Assembly (NCBI GenBank): GCA_003707065.3
Contig: PPXM03000002.1
Coordinates: 992,001 to 1,056,000 of the forward strand
Length of the DNA stretch: 64,000 nucleotides
Reading direction: 5' to 3'
From: Trigonopsis variabilis
Taxonomy: Eukaryota > Ascomycota > Trigonopsidomycetes > Trigonopsidales > Trigonopsidaceae
In this document: one piece after another, positions 1 to 11,166 of the stretch
Numbering within the stretch: position 1 is the first letter of the stretch
Layout of the letters: every line of letters begins with the position of its first letter
The notes under the pieces: model-generated
Told to the model about the DNA's origin: nothing
The model's database searches: none
What the model saw: only the letters and a program-made list of their open reading frames with translations
Position numbers and translations under genes: made by a program

Positions 1-2
1 TT

Positions 3-116
3 GACAAACTGGGCTACCCTAGACCTCATGTTGATTTCGACAGTTCAAAGAAGCGTGCAACTGAGGAATTCAAGAATGCAATGGAAGCTGCTAGACAAAG
101 CGAGTCTGACCAATAG
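3..116 (+). CDS. C-terminal end of a possible photolyase/cryptochrome (partial)
   Basis: An open frame enters from the left edge and stops with TAG at 114-116, giving the last 37 residues of a protein. The segment reads YPRPHVDF followed by a basic/acidic helix (KKRATEEFKNAM). DNA photolyases and cryptochromes end their FAD-binding domain with a YPxPxVDxxxxRxxxLxxYK pattern, and this tail fits it (family knowledge). The match rests on about 30 residues, so the assignment is an inference; another flavoprotein or an unrelated C-terminus is possible. The promoter and most of the gene lie outside the window. Confidence 0.45.
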   Translation, partial: DKLGYPRPHVDFDSSKKRATEEFKNAMEAARQSESDQ

Positions 117-466
117 AGTATTGTCAGAGTCAGATTGTCTCGATAAGAGCAGTTTTGCTACCCCTATAAAGTAAATATATATACTGTATCATAAGTAAAG
201 AAGCTTTATGCTCTAAGATCGAGCTTTGTGTTCTTCACTTGCTTGGTCGAGTTTTTTGATTCTCAATTGATGTCAGTTCCACTTTATCTTGAACCTATTT
301 ACTTTCTGTTCCATCTTTCTAGCTACGTACAAGTTCTTTCCGTAAATTCTAAACCCACTGTGGTTAGAGCAGCATCTGACTTTCATCTGTCTTGCCGTTG
401 GGACTTGAGACGCGGAGCGATGGTCGCGTAGCGACGTTTGCTAACCGTCCCAGCGGAGCCTGACGA
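117..466. other. Intergenic: 3' end of upstream gene and TLG2 promoter
   Basis: No supportable gene. The stretch holds the 3' flank of the left-edge gene and the 5' flank of TLG2. An AT-rich run (TAAATATATATA, around 171-182) could serve in 3' end formation. A 67-codon open frame at 228-431 has no recognisable features and is not called. Confidence 0.5.
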
Positions 467-1345
467 ATGTTTCGGGATCGGACGAATCTTTACTTGTCTT
501 ATCGACAATCGGCTGTACATTTTCCCAGTAATCAGTCCTATGAAGATGAACGAGATCATCTGGTGAACCCGTCAGGCGATAGCATGATCGAGATGGACGT
601 CCTCCCTCCATCGTGGCTCGACATTACCGACAAAGTCAATGATGAGCTGAGTGCAATTGGCCAGGAGGCCAGTCAGTTAGAACGGCTACATCAAAAGCAT
701 TCGCTGCCGGGGTTTGACGACAGAACTGAAGAAGAGGCTCAGATAGAACGGCTGACGGATGGAATAACGAAACGGTTCCATCGATGTCAAACGTTGATAG
801 GAAAGTTGGACCACCAGCAGCCTGTGGATGAGACTGCTGCTAGAATGCTATATAATGCCAAGATGGCTTTGGCAACTAAAGTTCACGATGCTGGAGCAGC
901 GTTCCGGAAGAAGCAGTCGTCTTATCTCAACGCTCTCCGCAGGGACACAGAGTTAAACTTACAAGATAATACATCACTGATAGATCACTGGACTGAGGGT
1001 GGCTCAATTGACGGTCAGCAGCAACAACAATCACTGCTGGTGGAAGAGGGAATTAACGAAAACATGATTCGACAACGGGAAAGTGAAATCACCCGCATCG
1101 CCGAAGGTATCACAGAGATCTCAATGATATTCAAGGAGTTATCGACTATGGTGATAGACCAGGGAACTTTATTGGACCGGATCGACTACAACTTGGAGAG
1201 CACAAAGACTCATGTTGCTGCTGCTCATCAGCAACTCGAAAAGGCAGAGCACTATCAGAAACGCACGGCAAAATGTAAGATTATCCTGCTTCTGATCTTG
1301 ATCATCGTCGGCTTGGTCATTATTCTTATCTATAGGAAAAGCTGA
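467..1345 (+). CDS. TLG2: Tlg2/syntaxin-16 family t-SNARE
   Basis: A Qa-SNARE of 292 residues acting in fusion of endosome-derived vesicles with the trans-Golgi. The N-terminus FRDRTNLYLSYR (residues 2-13) is the Tlg2/syntaxin-16 peptide that binds the SM protein Vps45. A three-helix Habc region follows (about 55-165), then the SNARE helix (about 203-262) with the zero-layer glutamine in VIDQG, and a C-terminal membrane anchor (about 272-289) ending in RKS. Length and order fit the family, though yeast Tlg2 has a longer tail after the anchor. The ATG at 467 is chosen because it places the Vps45 peptide at the extreme N-terminus. It is one intronless frame. AP-1 gamma and Swf1 in the same window act in the same traffic route. 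Confidence 0.9.
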   Translation: MFRDRTNLYLSYRQSAVHFPSNQSYEDERDHLVNPSGDSMIEMDVLPPSWLDITDKVNDELSAIGQEASQLERLHQKHSLPGFDDRTEEEAQIERLTDGITKRFHRCQTLIGKLDHQQPVDETAARMLYNAKMALATKVHDAGAAFRKKQSSYLNALRRDTELNLQDNTSLIDHWTEGGSIDGQQQQQSLLVEEGINENMIRQRESEITRIAEGITEISMIFKELSTMVIDQGTLLDRIDYNLESTKTHVAAAHQQLEKAEHYQKRTAKCKIILLLILIIVGLVIILIYRKS

Positions 1346-1499
1346 TCGCCAGCAGCAGTCAACAGGCTCGCCTGGTCGAGCTCTTTCCGACCCGATTGGA
1401 ATCACTACAACGGACTAAGGGATGCTCTCAGATATAAGCACTATACACGCCTGCTAATTGACTGCATCCAAGCTCATGATCTATGTACATTAATCATTA

Positions 1500-3872
1500 T
1501 CATAATTCATTGTAAAATCTTTCGAAAATTCTGTTCCGTGCGTTGGGGTGAGCACTCAAAAGATCGTCATAAACCTTTTGGATGCGGCCGTATGACAAGT
1601 GTTTGGCCGACCTGCGAGCAATAAACCGCACCTGGCGATCAACCAAATGATTGATTATTGGACTTAGCTCCTCTACATTGGTTTCGAGACCAAGGGCACG
1701 AAACAACCGATCCACAATGTTCCATTTCTTCTCCATTTCGCTGGGGTCTAGCTTGTCGAAATAGTCAAGCACTATCTCGCGAGCAAGTATGGGACCGTCC
1801 ATTGGACACCCAGACACGCCGTCGATAAGACCCAGAATATAGCCTGTGCCAAGGTTAAGACCTCCATCAAGGTTCGACTGCCAGATGGTACGAATCAGTA
1901 CAGAGACACGCTCTTGCTGAGTCTCACTGCCGACCTGAGCAAAGTTCCCTAGACCTATCACAAACTCCACAATGGCTCGATGAAAATTGTTGACACTAAA
2001 CTCTTTGGACCTCAAAATCAATGGCAAGAGAATCGACTCACAAAAATGGAATTGGAGCATGAATGGAGATTGGTCCAACACTGCCGAATACTCGGCAGAC
2101 GCACCAAGAGCGATGATGGATTTGCTGGCCTCATAATCAGCTCCGGCCAAATTAGGCAGTCGCTTCATGATTGCTCGGACATCTGTCCAGGATATAAAGC
2201 TACCAGGTACTCTGTCCAAGGCAGCTTCAAGCCATTGACTTGTGCTCCTCAGTCCAGGAGTCGATCCAAGCCTTGCTGAGGCCAAGACAAAGTTCACAGT
2301 TGCTTTATAAGGAAGGTTGCCGATATGTGCCTGTAATCTATAAGCAATGCCAAAGACCTGGGCCATTGTAGCCGAGTAGTTCGGTTCCGAACGCACATAG
2401 ACCGGCTTCTCCGAAAAACATCTGTTAGCCAGTGCAACAGCATTCTTTTTCAACAATGTCGCGGGATCTTTCGACTCTGATGCGAGGGACATTAGCGACA
2501 AAAGCTCTCTAAATGAAGACGTTTGTGAGATAAGAAAGCGTAACACCTCAGGATCCATCTCGTAGGCGAAGCAGTGGGCTAGAAATGGCTGGATCTCTTT
2601 CCAAAACATCTCCTTAATCGCCTCTCTTGATCGTCCCTTTTCTTCGTTCGGGTTGGATCTCTTGTAGATATGGTACCAAGCACGGACTGACTTGAAGTAT
2701 TGTACGGACAAATGAGAGTCCAGCAGAAAGCCAGACTTCTTGAGGGTATCCAAAAGATCCTGGACTGCCCTGAACGTGCCAATGGCTAATCTGGCGGAGA
2801 AGATTCGAAGAAAAAGATCCAAAGGCAAACGACCCTCGTACCTGTACACGGTTTGAAACAATAAAACCGCTGCTTTTATAGCATCTATTGCCTGGTTGTC
2901 CCTGTATTGGACAAAAGGCACTTTGTGCTTTTTCCGATACGATATAATTGGCTGTTTTGCAGACTGCTGAACTTGACTAATATAATGACTAGTCAGATCG
3001 ACCGCCATTGCGCTATTCAAGAATACTCGCGATTCGATTTCTCGTTGTAAAGTCGGCGTGATGGTTTTGAAACGGCTTTGTTGGGTAATTAGCGGTTTCC
3101 AAAACAAATGGAGGATGGCCAACCCAAGCTTGTATCGTTTATCTTGAGCAACCAAGATACTATTGGCAATTTTTATGGCATTCATGCATATATTGGTCAC
3201 AATAGGTGATCGTGACCGTCGAGAGAAGAGCTTCGTGAAAACTCCGAGAATTTCCTCGTTGGGGGCTTTATCTAGACATAGCTTCCTCATTAACAAAAAC
3301 CAGTTGTCACGGACTTCCTTCTGAGACGGACTTAGTTTCGTTCTGAGTCGGAATTCCTCTGGTTTCCGTATAAACATTTTCGGCCCCAACGACTGTCGTT
3401 TGTAGTCCAGGTTATTGCTGAGTTTGGAGGGCTCATATCCAACATTTCCAATCATGAGCTCGATCTTATGGCTATCATCTGGAAGGTAAAACGGTCCATT
3501 GCTCCGTCTTTCTAACGACAACAGCAACCGCTCCTTATAAATACCTCTTGCCCGCAATACTTTATACCGTGACCGAATTTCTTGAATTCTATGGCATTTT
3601 ATACCTGTTTGACTCTTCATCAGCTTCTCAATCGCCTTCAAGCTCTCCTCTGCAGCCTTAGAAGCAGCCGTGTGGTCTCCCTCTGATTCTTCACGTCTTA
3701 TACGACTAGCATTTTCCCCAAATTTAGCGATTTTTGGTCCAATTGTCGAATATAACTTTCTTCCTATTTCTATTGTTTTTCCAGCCCCAAATGCCCTGAT
3801 TGATGATACCGTTCCGTCAAGCCGTGATCCCAGATTCAGTCCTCTTCGGCAGATGACCCCACCTATCACCAT
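1500..3872 (-). CDS. Uncharacterised 790-residue helical protein, possibly mitochondrial
   Basis: A single long frame with no family I can name with confidence. The first 60 residues are rich in Arg, Lys, Ser and Gly with few acidic residues (RRGLNLGSRLDG, RAFGAGKTIEIGRKLYST), as in a mitochondrial presequence. The rest is predicted mostly helical. Stretches such as DLLDTLKKSGFLLDSHLSVQYF (about 350-400) resemble the paired helices of PPR-type proteins that process organellar RNA, but no clean repeat ladder is visible. The gene converges on TLG2, leaving about 150 bp between the stops. The start at 3872 is the first ATG of the frame. A divergent organellar RNA-processing or translation factor is my best guess only. 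Confidence 0.6.
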   Translation of the reverse strand: MVIGGVICRRGLNLGSRLDGTVSSIRAFGAGKTIEIGRKLYSTIGPKIAKFGENASRIRREESEGDHTAASKAAEESLKAIEKLMKSQTGIKCHRIQEIRSRYKVLRARGIYKERLLLSLERRSNGPFYLPDDSHKIELMIGNVGYEPSKLSNNLDYKRQSLGPKMFIRKPEEFRLRTKLSPSQKEVRDNWFLLMRKLCLDKAPNEEILGVFTKLFSRRSRSPIVTNICMNAIKIANSILVAQDKRYKLGLAILHLFWKPLITQQSRFKTITPTLQREIESRVFLNSAMAVDLTSHYISQVQQSAKQPIISYRKKHKVPFVQYRDNQAIDAIKAAVLLFQTVYRYEGRLPLDLFLRIFSARLAIGTFRAVQDLLDTLKKSGFLLDSHLSVQYFKSVRAWYHIYKRSNPNEEKGRSREAIKEMFWKEIQPFLAHCFAYEMDPEVLRFLISQTSSFRELLSLMSLASESKDPATLLKKNAVALANRCFSEKPVYVRSEPNYSATMAQVFGIAYRLQAHIGNLPYKATVNFVLASARLGSTPGLRSTSQWLEAALDRVPGSFISWTDVRAIMKRLPNLAGADYEASKSIIALGASAEYSAVLDQSPFMLQFHFCESILLPLILRSKEFSVNNFHRAIVEFVIGLGNFAQVGSETQQERVSVLIRTIWQSNLDGGLNLGTGYILGLIDGVSGCPMDGPILAREIVLDYFDKLDPSEMEKKWNIVDRLFRALGLETNVEELSPIINHLVDRQVRFIARRSAKHLSYGRIQKVYDDLLSAHPNARNRIFERFYNEL

Positions 3873-4534
3873 TATCTATCAATTCCGCAATTTCGTGGTG
3901 GCCTCTCTAAGTTCCGGACTGGCCCTCGTTCTCCGGAAACAGATCCGGTCTGGAGAAAATTTCGAGTAAAGACGAGTAGCGGACGTTGAACGTTACACCA
4001 TCCAAGTACTGCCGACTTGGATTGCTGCTAACGACTTGGGTTTGCAACTTGCGATTGTGAGTAAAATATTTCCTCTGCTTAAAGCCATCTAGTCATAGGT
4101 CTTATATAACCCCATGCTTGGAGGTACAGTATAAAAAGCTCTGTGATCTGGAAGAGTCTCTTTTGATCTCGAAATTGCATTTAGCATCTCAAACACCAAT
4201 AAATTTTCTACAGTGTCAAAGTATGCTGATCAAAAAGTTCTAAATGGTACCATTTGGAACGTTGAGGATACTAAATAGCTCAGAGCACAGTTCCGTTTGA
4301 TCCAGTATGACGGTCAAAATCCAAGCCACCAAAGCCCGAGTGTGTTAGCTAGAAACAAAGACGCTGCGATTCCTTAGGACGAGGTCTACATTAGAGAAAT
4401 TCCACCAACCTGATCCTTTCTAATTCTACACTATCTTGCGAAAAGAACATCCTCAACTCCTCCTCGAACAAAAAATACATTCAATCCACCATTCCAATAA
4501 ACCTGATCCAAAAAGCCTTTTGCCATCTTCCTAC
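3873..4534. other. Intergenic between PALI 3' end and the 790-residue gene
   Basis: About 660 bases with no coding frame I can support and no RNA gene recognised. Both flanking genes are on the minus strand, so this holds the 3' flank of PALI and the promoter of the uncharacterised gene. Confidence 0.5.
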
Positions 4535-6817
4535 TTAACGTCCATACTGCGGAGATGACCATTGCATGCCATTGGGCCCTCTCCTTCGTGCAGCTGAGCC
4601 TCCACCCACGTTGAAGTCGGGATTATTTTGTAGGGCGTATTCCGAGACATTTGGGCGCGGTGGCCGTGGAGCAGGCTGCATCGCAGGCCTATATGGTCGG
4701 GCGCCTGGTCCTGGGTAGGAGCCGTACCCCATAGAAGGCTGGGGTCGGTACTGATTGTATGCATTGTAGCCTGGAGCAGGTCCCGCTCCCGGTGGAGGTC
4801 CATAGCCCTGGGGAACATAAGCGTTGGGAGGAGGGCCGTAGGGAGATGGCGAGCCATACGGGGCAGGAGATCCATAGCCACCCTGGCCGCGAGGTTGGAC
4901 TGGCCCATTACTCGTCGGTCCGACCCGCGGACGAGGAACCATTCCGTTGACTGCATAATAGCGAGGATTCACTCCTCGCTGGCTCACGCTGGTAAACTCA
5001 GACTCTGCGAGTGACTCTGACGGCGAAGGTGGAGCATATCCCCCTTCACCAGGAGGCGTATAGCGACTCATTTGGCCAACATCTCCATCTCTAGGCTGTT
5101 GCGACGATCCTCCCGACCCGTTAGGAGCACTAGCTGCCGTGGGAGCAGTGCTGTCATAGGGATTTTTAGTAAGTCCAGGGCCACCCTCTAGTCTTTGCGA
5201 TGCTGGTAGATAAGTGTAAGTGCTCGATTGGCTCTCTGAACGGCTGGCTGCATCTTGACTAAGACTGGAAGCGGCTGATCCAACTGCATTTTCTACCGTG
5301 TTTCCGGTAGCCAGATACGAGTCTGGGTTGGTGGCAGGGGTTCGCATAGGACCAACAAGGGGACGAGCAAAGTTCTGCTTAGCACCCTGGCCTGGGTTGC
5401 TGCGAACGTGAGAATCAAAAGCCTCGGTGAATACTGAACCGCTGTCTTCGGCGAGGTCAGCGCCAGCAGGAGGGATCTCGAATCGAGAAACTGGGGGGAC
5501 CCGTGAAGCAGGAGAAGGTCTCATTGCTGGGCCTACTCTGCTAATGGGAGTAATCCTACCAGGTGCGACTCGTCCAGGTAAGAACGCTCGCCTTTCCGAC
5601 GCAGGACTTGCTCGATCAGAGTAGCTATCATTAGGTTGAAGTAAAGCGCGGTCATCGTTATCATCTTCAGCACTGGCGCCGTAGGTTGATTTCGAATTGG
5701 TCTTGTAGAGCTCGATTTCACCAAACTGGGCCGTCTTATTGAGATCCGGAACAGCGGTTAACGATGAAGACTGAGTAGGGAACATGGAAGCTGGTTGTCC
5801 GAAAGGATTCGAAGACTCGAGCGAATCAAGTTCATTGGCTTCCTTAATTCTGTCGCGCATTGCTTTTCTCGTCACCACCGACCGACGCATGGTACAGACC
5901 AAGATCCCTCCCAGAGATATTAGAATCGTAGCGGCCAAAGCCATGTAAGAACCCCATTGGATGTGCGGAACAAACAAAAGCACATCGACCAGAAATGACA
6001 TGAGGGACAGCAAAAAAGATGGCAAGCAGAGAATCAAGAGGAAAGCCAAAAACGCAGGCGAGCCCGCAGGCCCTCGAATATGGGCAATCAACGAGAGCAC
6101 AGCTAGAAAGAAAGCAAATCCCAGAGCAATAGGGTGAGCGATAAGGATGTATGAGAGTGAATGTCGAGCTCCGGAAGAAAGTTTGAAAGATGACGATGAG
6201 CTGCTATCACTTGTTATAGAACCTAACGTTAGCATCCAATTACAGAGTCATTAGGGTTCTAGCGGACATTTCGAGCCAACAGCTTAGCCGAGGAGTAAAA
6301 ATAGAACAAAGCGTCAAATCGATCTGACCAGGACTCTGGCGGCAATCATAGTAGTTTATATCAAGAAAAGAATCAAATACCCCAGAAAACAACCTTATCT
6401 AATCCGGGTCTTCTTAAAAGAACGTAGTCTCCAACAAGGACGTCGTCACTCATAAGAGGCCACTTGAACCCAGAAGGAAATATCAAAAAAATATAACCCA
6501 AAAAAACTGGCTTTCCCTTGGAATCAAGTCACTCATGATCCCAGATCGGCTCTATCCACCCAACAGAACCTTTGAAGCGCCAGACCTGCCTGACATCCAC
6601 CATGGATCCCCATCAGCCACTTACTTGTATAACCGATTCCTGCCGAGCTGCAGGTGTCTCCCACGCAGTAGCCGAATACTCCAAAGGTAGCATCTCCTGA
6701 TTTTCCCAAAGAGATAGACTTAATGACCGGCACCGAGATGACAGAGACTAATAATAGCCCAAAGGCAGCGAGAAAAATTAGAAACAACGGCGTGGCCGCC
6801 CGGAATCTAAGAGCCAT
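4535..6817 (-). CDS. PALI: PalI/Rim9 pH-sensing membrane protein
   Basis: Two exons, 6817-6625 and 6222-4535, joined across a 402-nt intron (donor GTAAGT, branch TGCTAAC, acceptor TTAG). The phases match and give 626 residues. PalI/Rim9 (SUR7/PalI superfamily) assists the PalH sensor at the plasma membrane in the ambient-pH pathway that activates PacC. Exon 1 has the first membrane segment (about 8-30) and the family signature FGVFGYC...CSSAGIGY. The join restores GYTSSITSDS before RHSLSYILIAHPIA, as in Aspergillus PalI. Three more membrane segments follow (about 85-190), then a long Ser/Pro/Gly/Tyr-rich cytoplasmic tail. The start at 6817 (MALRFRAATP) is preferred over an upstream ATG at 6856 because the family begins a few residues before the first helix. 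PACC lies in the same window. Confidence 0.9.
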
Positions 6818-7696
6818 TTGACTGTTTTTTTCTTCTCCTTGCCGTTCTCTCTTCAAATTTGGCTTTGGCGATGATCAAAAAAGATGAGCGTCAGTTGGAG
6901 TTGCGAAGTAGCCACGGCGCGCCGCCCTTTAGGGTGTTTAATCTGAGCCCCCTTTGCTGAGCCCGCTTCGACATTGCAACCTCTTCTTGCGAACTACAGT
7001 CATGACAATGATACAAATGACGACCATTTACGACATTCCTTTGCTGTTCCGCCTTTACGCTGAATCCGCCATGGCTTTTTCTCGAACCTTTATATCGGAT
7101 CCAACAAGAGACCCCCTGTCTTGGTCTTTGTGCCTTGAACCTGGACATTTCCTATTTCGGTCGTGGGTCAACGTATCGTCGAGGACGAAAGCCTTGACAG
7201 CCCCCATAAGGCAGCAATACCAAGAAATAGAAATAAACGATAGAAAACTAAGAAAGCTTAGCTACAACAGTATTCCTACATCGCAAAGCTTTGTCGTTAA
7301 ATGGGTTGTCGCAGCCCCCACATGTATCATTTTTCTCGTGCACTCTGTCTCGCATAGCCCTTATCTCTCCATCTAGGTGCGACACCAGGAGATTCAGATC
7401 TGCCCACCACGAGCAAGTCACAGAGAACAGACCCAGCGCTAGGAAAGTACAGTGACGCTATCGTCACGCTAAAAATTTTAAGTTAGTTTTCTTTTTGCGT
7501 GCACGAAAAAATACACGTATACTATCACTTGAGGATTTAATGATTCTAATCCTGCGGGGGTGCCTTAGCTGTACGCCGTTGTTGGCTTGTAATAGATGTG
7601 ATGCCTCCATCCCCACGCTCTAGACTGGTCCCATTATGCTCGCACAAACTTTTGCAGACTACGATAGATAAACACAGAAAACGCCATTTATTCAAC
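6818..7696. other. Intergenic: PALI promoter and RhoGEF 3' flank
   Basis: About 880 bases. Open frames of 85 and 140 codons occur, but they show no family pattern and overlap each other on opposite strands. I see no RNA gene or repeat. Confidence 0.45.
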
Positions 7697-9685
7697 CTAT
7701 AACAATGCACGCTCACCAGCTCGAATCATACCCTCACATGTGGAAGCGTCTCCTTCAAGGTGATACACCACCCCGCCAGAGTTCCTGAACACAGCAAGGC
7801 GTATTCTCCCCGTATCTGGACTGGAGGAACCCCCAATCGATTGCCGTTTGGGACCAGATATCGTACTCCAATCTTTTAATAGTCGAACTCGAGAAATATG
7901 CCAACGTCGGAGAAGTTTCCTCGTCGACACATCTATCACAACCACGTCGGAACGGAGCGCAATGAGATGGACTTTCATCTTGCCCCCAACGTCAAACCAT
8001 TCTTCCACAGGGTCCGACAAGGATGCCTTGCACACTGCAGTAATTGAAAAGAATCCGTCGTGCACAAAGCTCTCCGGAGTCATCCATGTTTTTAGGACTT
8101 CCGGGTACATGTCGAGCACCACTTGGCCCCTGTGTACCATTTCTGCATCATGCTTGCTCTGATTCATCCTGTCAGCCAACTCAGACATGAATCTTGTTGC
8201 CAGACCGATCGATTCACAAACATTCAACTGTTCGAGAAGCAGCCGATAGCGAGTCACCCGTTGGACAGGCAAAAGGATATAAGACGATATATCCATCTCT
8301 CTATGTCTTTCAAGGCCTTTACACTCTTCAATCCACTGAGGGCGGATCGCTTCCCATCGTGTAATCTGCTCTGAAGCCTTGCAACTGCCGGAAACAAATC
8401 TTTTATATATCTCAAATTGATCCCGCAATTTCAGAATCAGGCTTCCCACTTCGTTGGCAACATTTATGGCTCCCTTATTATCTCGATCCTCAATGATATC
8501 TTCAAGAGCCGGGAAAAACTGATTCTTGTGAATATTATAGATCTTTCGAAGATCGCCAAATACCAACGATCGCTCTTCTTTTGGAGGAGCATAAATACTT
8601 TTCGACTTGACATAAATTTCAACAACTTCGCCCAGGGCCGTGATGTACCTCTTCTCTGTTTCTCGCAACTCCTGCAAACTGAGCCCAAGAATACGCTCAT
8701 CAGAGACACTTCTGGTCTCCAAGTTCAAACCATTCATCTCTATTCCAAGACCTTTGGGAATTCTATCGATTGGATTGCACAAAATGACTTTATGGTTCTG
8801 TAACTCCCAGATATCTCGGAATATTGATAGAATCGATAACGTCTTCTGGATCTCTTTGACATTACCTCCTACTGCGATTGCCAAGTTCATCGAAGATGCC
8901 ATGACTGGGCTCGCCAAGGCATTTGGTCTTGCTTTCGACCGTTTAGAATCCGCCAAGAAAGAAGAAGATTTTTTGAGACGTAAAGGACTGAGGATACCAG
9001 TGACTCTACCCTTTGTTGCTTTTTCTTGTCCAAAAGAATTATCATGCAAGTCTGCGAATATAGGAGCTTGATAAAAAGGATTCCCATCAAAATTGACTAA
9101 TTGAAGTCGAGGAAATAGCTTGGATAGATGCACGGGCCATTCAGTGATGCTATTATTAGGAACGATTAAGCTCTCAAGGTTGACGAGCTTCTCGGAGACC
9201 CATTCGTCAATAGCGACCAATCCGCAGTTCTCCGCTTTCAAATGCTGCAAGTTGGTATAGTCCGCCAGCCACTCTGGTAGACGACCTCCCGGAGGCTTCG
9301 TATTAGATATATCAAGACTCGTCACCAGCGATGTTTTGTTGGTCAATTTTGTTGGAGGTTGTGTTGATATTGAAGACGGATTATCCTCGGGAGAAAACCA
9401 TTTTTCATCGGAATAAGAGGAAAGTATTGACTCGTTGGAAGGAGTAATGAGGTGACTGTTATAGTCAGATGTGTGTGTTTGAAAAGAGGACGTAGGACTC
9501 GGTTCAGAGGTAGAATAAGGAGGACTAAGAGGCATTCCGATTTCGGATGCCTTAACCAAGGGAGAAGTGCTCCCAATCGTAAGGACACAGTTGTCTATAT
9601 CAACTGAGTAAGGCGACAACCTATACGGTTGAGTCTTTTTTCGGTGAATGGGTCGGGACAAAGACAACGATCTAGCAAGCGGCAT
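7697..9685 (-). CDS. Leucine-rich-repeat Rho guanine nucleotide exchange factor
   Basis: A 662-residue intronless protein expected to load GTP on a Rho-type GTPase. The N-terminal 110 residues are Ser/Pro-rich and low complexity. Leucine-rich repeats follow (about 115-200; for example LPEWLADYTNLQHLKAENCG and LVNLESLIVPNNSITEWP). A DH domain occupies about 335-515, starting ELRETEKRYITALGEV (CR1) and containing SSYILLPVQRVTRYRLLLEQL (CR3, the helix that contacts the GTPase). A PH-like domain takes the rest. The LRR-DH-PH order is seen in fungal RhoGEFs related to S. pombe Scd1/Gef-type proteins, but I cannot assign a specific orthologue. The start at 9685 gives a basic N-terminus (MPLARSLSLSRPIHRKK). 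Confidence 0.85.
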   Translation of the reverse strand: MPLARSLSLSRPIHRKKTQPYRLSPYSVDIDNCVLTIGSTSPLVKASEIGMPLSPPYSTSEPSPTSSFQTHTSDYNSHLITPSNESILSSYSDEKWFSPEDNPSSISTQPPTKLTNKTSLVTSLDISNTKPPGGRLPEWLADYTNLQHLKAENCGLVAIDEWVSEKLVNLESLIVPNNSITEWPVHLSKLFPRLQLVNFDGNPFYQAPIFADLHDNSFGQEKATKGRVTGILSPLRLKKSSSFLADSKRSKARPNALASPVMASSMNLAIAVGGNVKEIQKTLSILSIFRDIWELQNHKVILCNPIDRIPKGLGIEMNGLNLETRSVSDERILGLSLQELRETEKRYITALGEVVEIYVKSKSIYAPPKEERSLVFGDLRKIYNIHKNQFFPALEDIIEDRDNKGAINVANEVGSLILKLRDQFEIYKRFVSGSCKASEQITRWEAIRPQWIEECKGLERHREMDISSYILLPVQRVTRYRLLLEQLNVCESIGLATRFMSELADRMNQSKHDAEMVHRGQVVLDMYPEVLKTWMTPESFVHDGFFSITAVCKASLSDPVEEWFDVGGKMKVHLIALRSDVVVIDVSTRKLLRRWHISRVRLLKDWSTISGPKRQSIGGSSSPDTGRIRLAVFRNSGGVVYHLEGDASTCEGMIRAGERALL

Positions 9686-10597
9686 GATGAGGTTTTGACC
9701 ACCAGGTGGTAAGACTAAATGGTTAGCACCAAAGAGAAGGATGATTTATGCCACATAAAAGACTACAAAGATCCTTTGCGCCTCAATGATAATGTCCACC
9801 GCCACCGGACTAAGATGCTCTAAGACAAAGAGCGCCGATCAGAGGCAACACTACAGGTGGAGCTAGCGGAAAGAAGGCAAGAAAGGAAGATATAAATAAA
9901 GATTGCTGTAGAAGATAAGCAAACTACTAACCTTATAGAGAAAGAAAATCAAAAAGCTGAGGAGATATTAAGGCACCAATTTCACACCCTATCGGAACTA
10001 GGCCAATAAAAAGATCGGAAAAGGAACGACGGGACTGTAGGAAGAAAACAAGGAACGTAAATAAAAGGGATTAGAACGATAGTTGACTGAGGAAATGCTA
10101 AACACAACTAGGTGATAGGTAAACGAGATGGCTAAAATCAGTGGTCCGGAAGGAGTAAAACAAAGGGTGTAGTGAAAAGAACAAGCAGAAGAATATTTGA
10201 GACTACGAGGTGACTGGCGTGAATATGTCAGCACATCTGCCATTTTCGGCTTGTTACTAGAAATGCCCCTAGAAGGGTAACAAGTCAACATTGTTTGTGT
10301 CACGTCTCTATCACAGTCTGCCGCCGTAGATTTACTCGTTCAGTCGCCTCGCTTTCGGTGTTCAGAAACGCTAATGCGAGACAGAAGCTTCTCTCCTGCA
10401 GTGCGTTTGAGAGAAGGCGACTTTGCTTTATTACCCAGCAGTCTAGTGTAAACAATGTGCCATAACTCCCGGTCGTGATGGACCCAGTGGATGGGCTCAG
10501 GACACAAGTTTTTAACTGGGAGAAGGCTGCTCGGGAGAATGAACGGATAAGAAGGGCCATCGTATGAAACGCGTATGCTTGTTCCTATTAGAATCTG

Positions 10598-10699
10598 AAG
10601 AAGCTAACCTTTCAAGGCTTATCATATAACTGAGGCATACACAACATTAAGAAGCTAATCTTTCAAGGTTAGTCATGTAACTGAGGCAAGCACAACATA
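10598..10699 (+). repeat. Two-copy tandem repeat, 51-bp unit
   Basis: Two adjacent 51-bp copies start at 10598 and 10649. Both begin AAGAAGCTAA and include TTTCAAGG and AACTGAGGCA, differing at a handful of positions. It lies in the gene-poor stretch; function unknown. Confidence 0.8.
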
Positions 10700-11166
10700 A
10701 AAATTCTACAGTCCATATTGACTTTGTTAATATTATATTGCTTTATGATCGGAGCTTTCAGTATCAATGAGCGAAGAAAAATGACTCGAGTTGTAGTGCA
10801 GTCTACTCTGCTCTTCTAGGGATAATTGTTAAACATTTTTCATTTCGTCCCTGCATGATAAGGGGCAGAGCCTAAGGGACACCTTTTGTCTCACGTTTAC
10901 TAAATGAGTGAAACAGCTATAATCGGCATATTCGTGCTTCATATCCATTTAAAGGCAGCTTCTTCTGTAGTTCGATTCAGGGAGGATTTTGGGCAGCAAA
11001 CTATATGGCCCAAGCGATAGCAGCTGTACAAAAGGAAACTATTAATTACTTAGGTTCGAATAATGTGAGTTTGATTAATTCAATATACCGCTCAGAATTG
11101 CTCAGCCCCTTTTGATGCAACTTGATACCTACAGTGAAACTGAGCGTATAGTAAAGATCGATCGAA

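Noticed and set aside
380-466. Possible tRNA-like fold in the GC-rich segment before TLG2
   Set aside because: No A-box/B-box pair or TTCGA-type T-loop is present.
1980-2279. Open frame on the plus strand inside the 790-residue gene
   Set aside because: Antisense shadow of a longer, better-supported frame; no family features.
9998-10560. Two minus-strand frames of 101 and 86 codons
   Set aside because: No recognisable motif, unusual composition and no matching splice context; they lie in repeat-bearing DNA.
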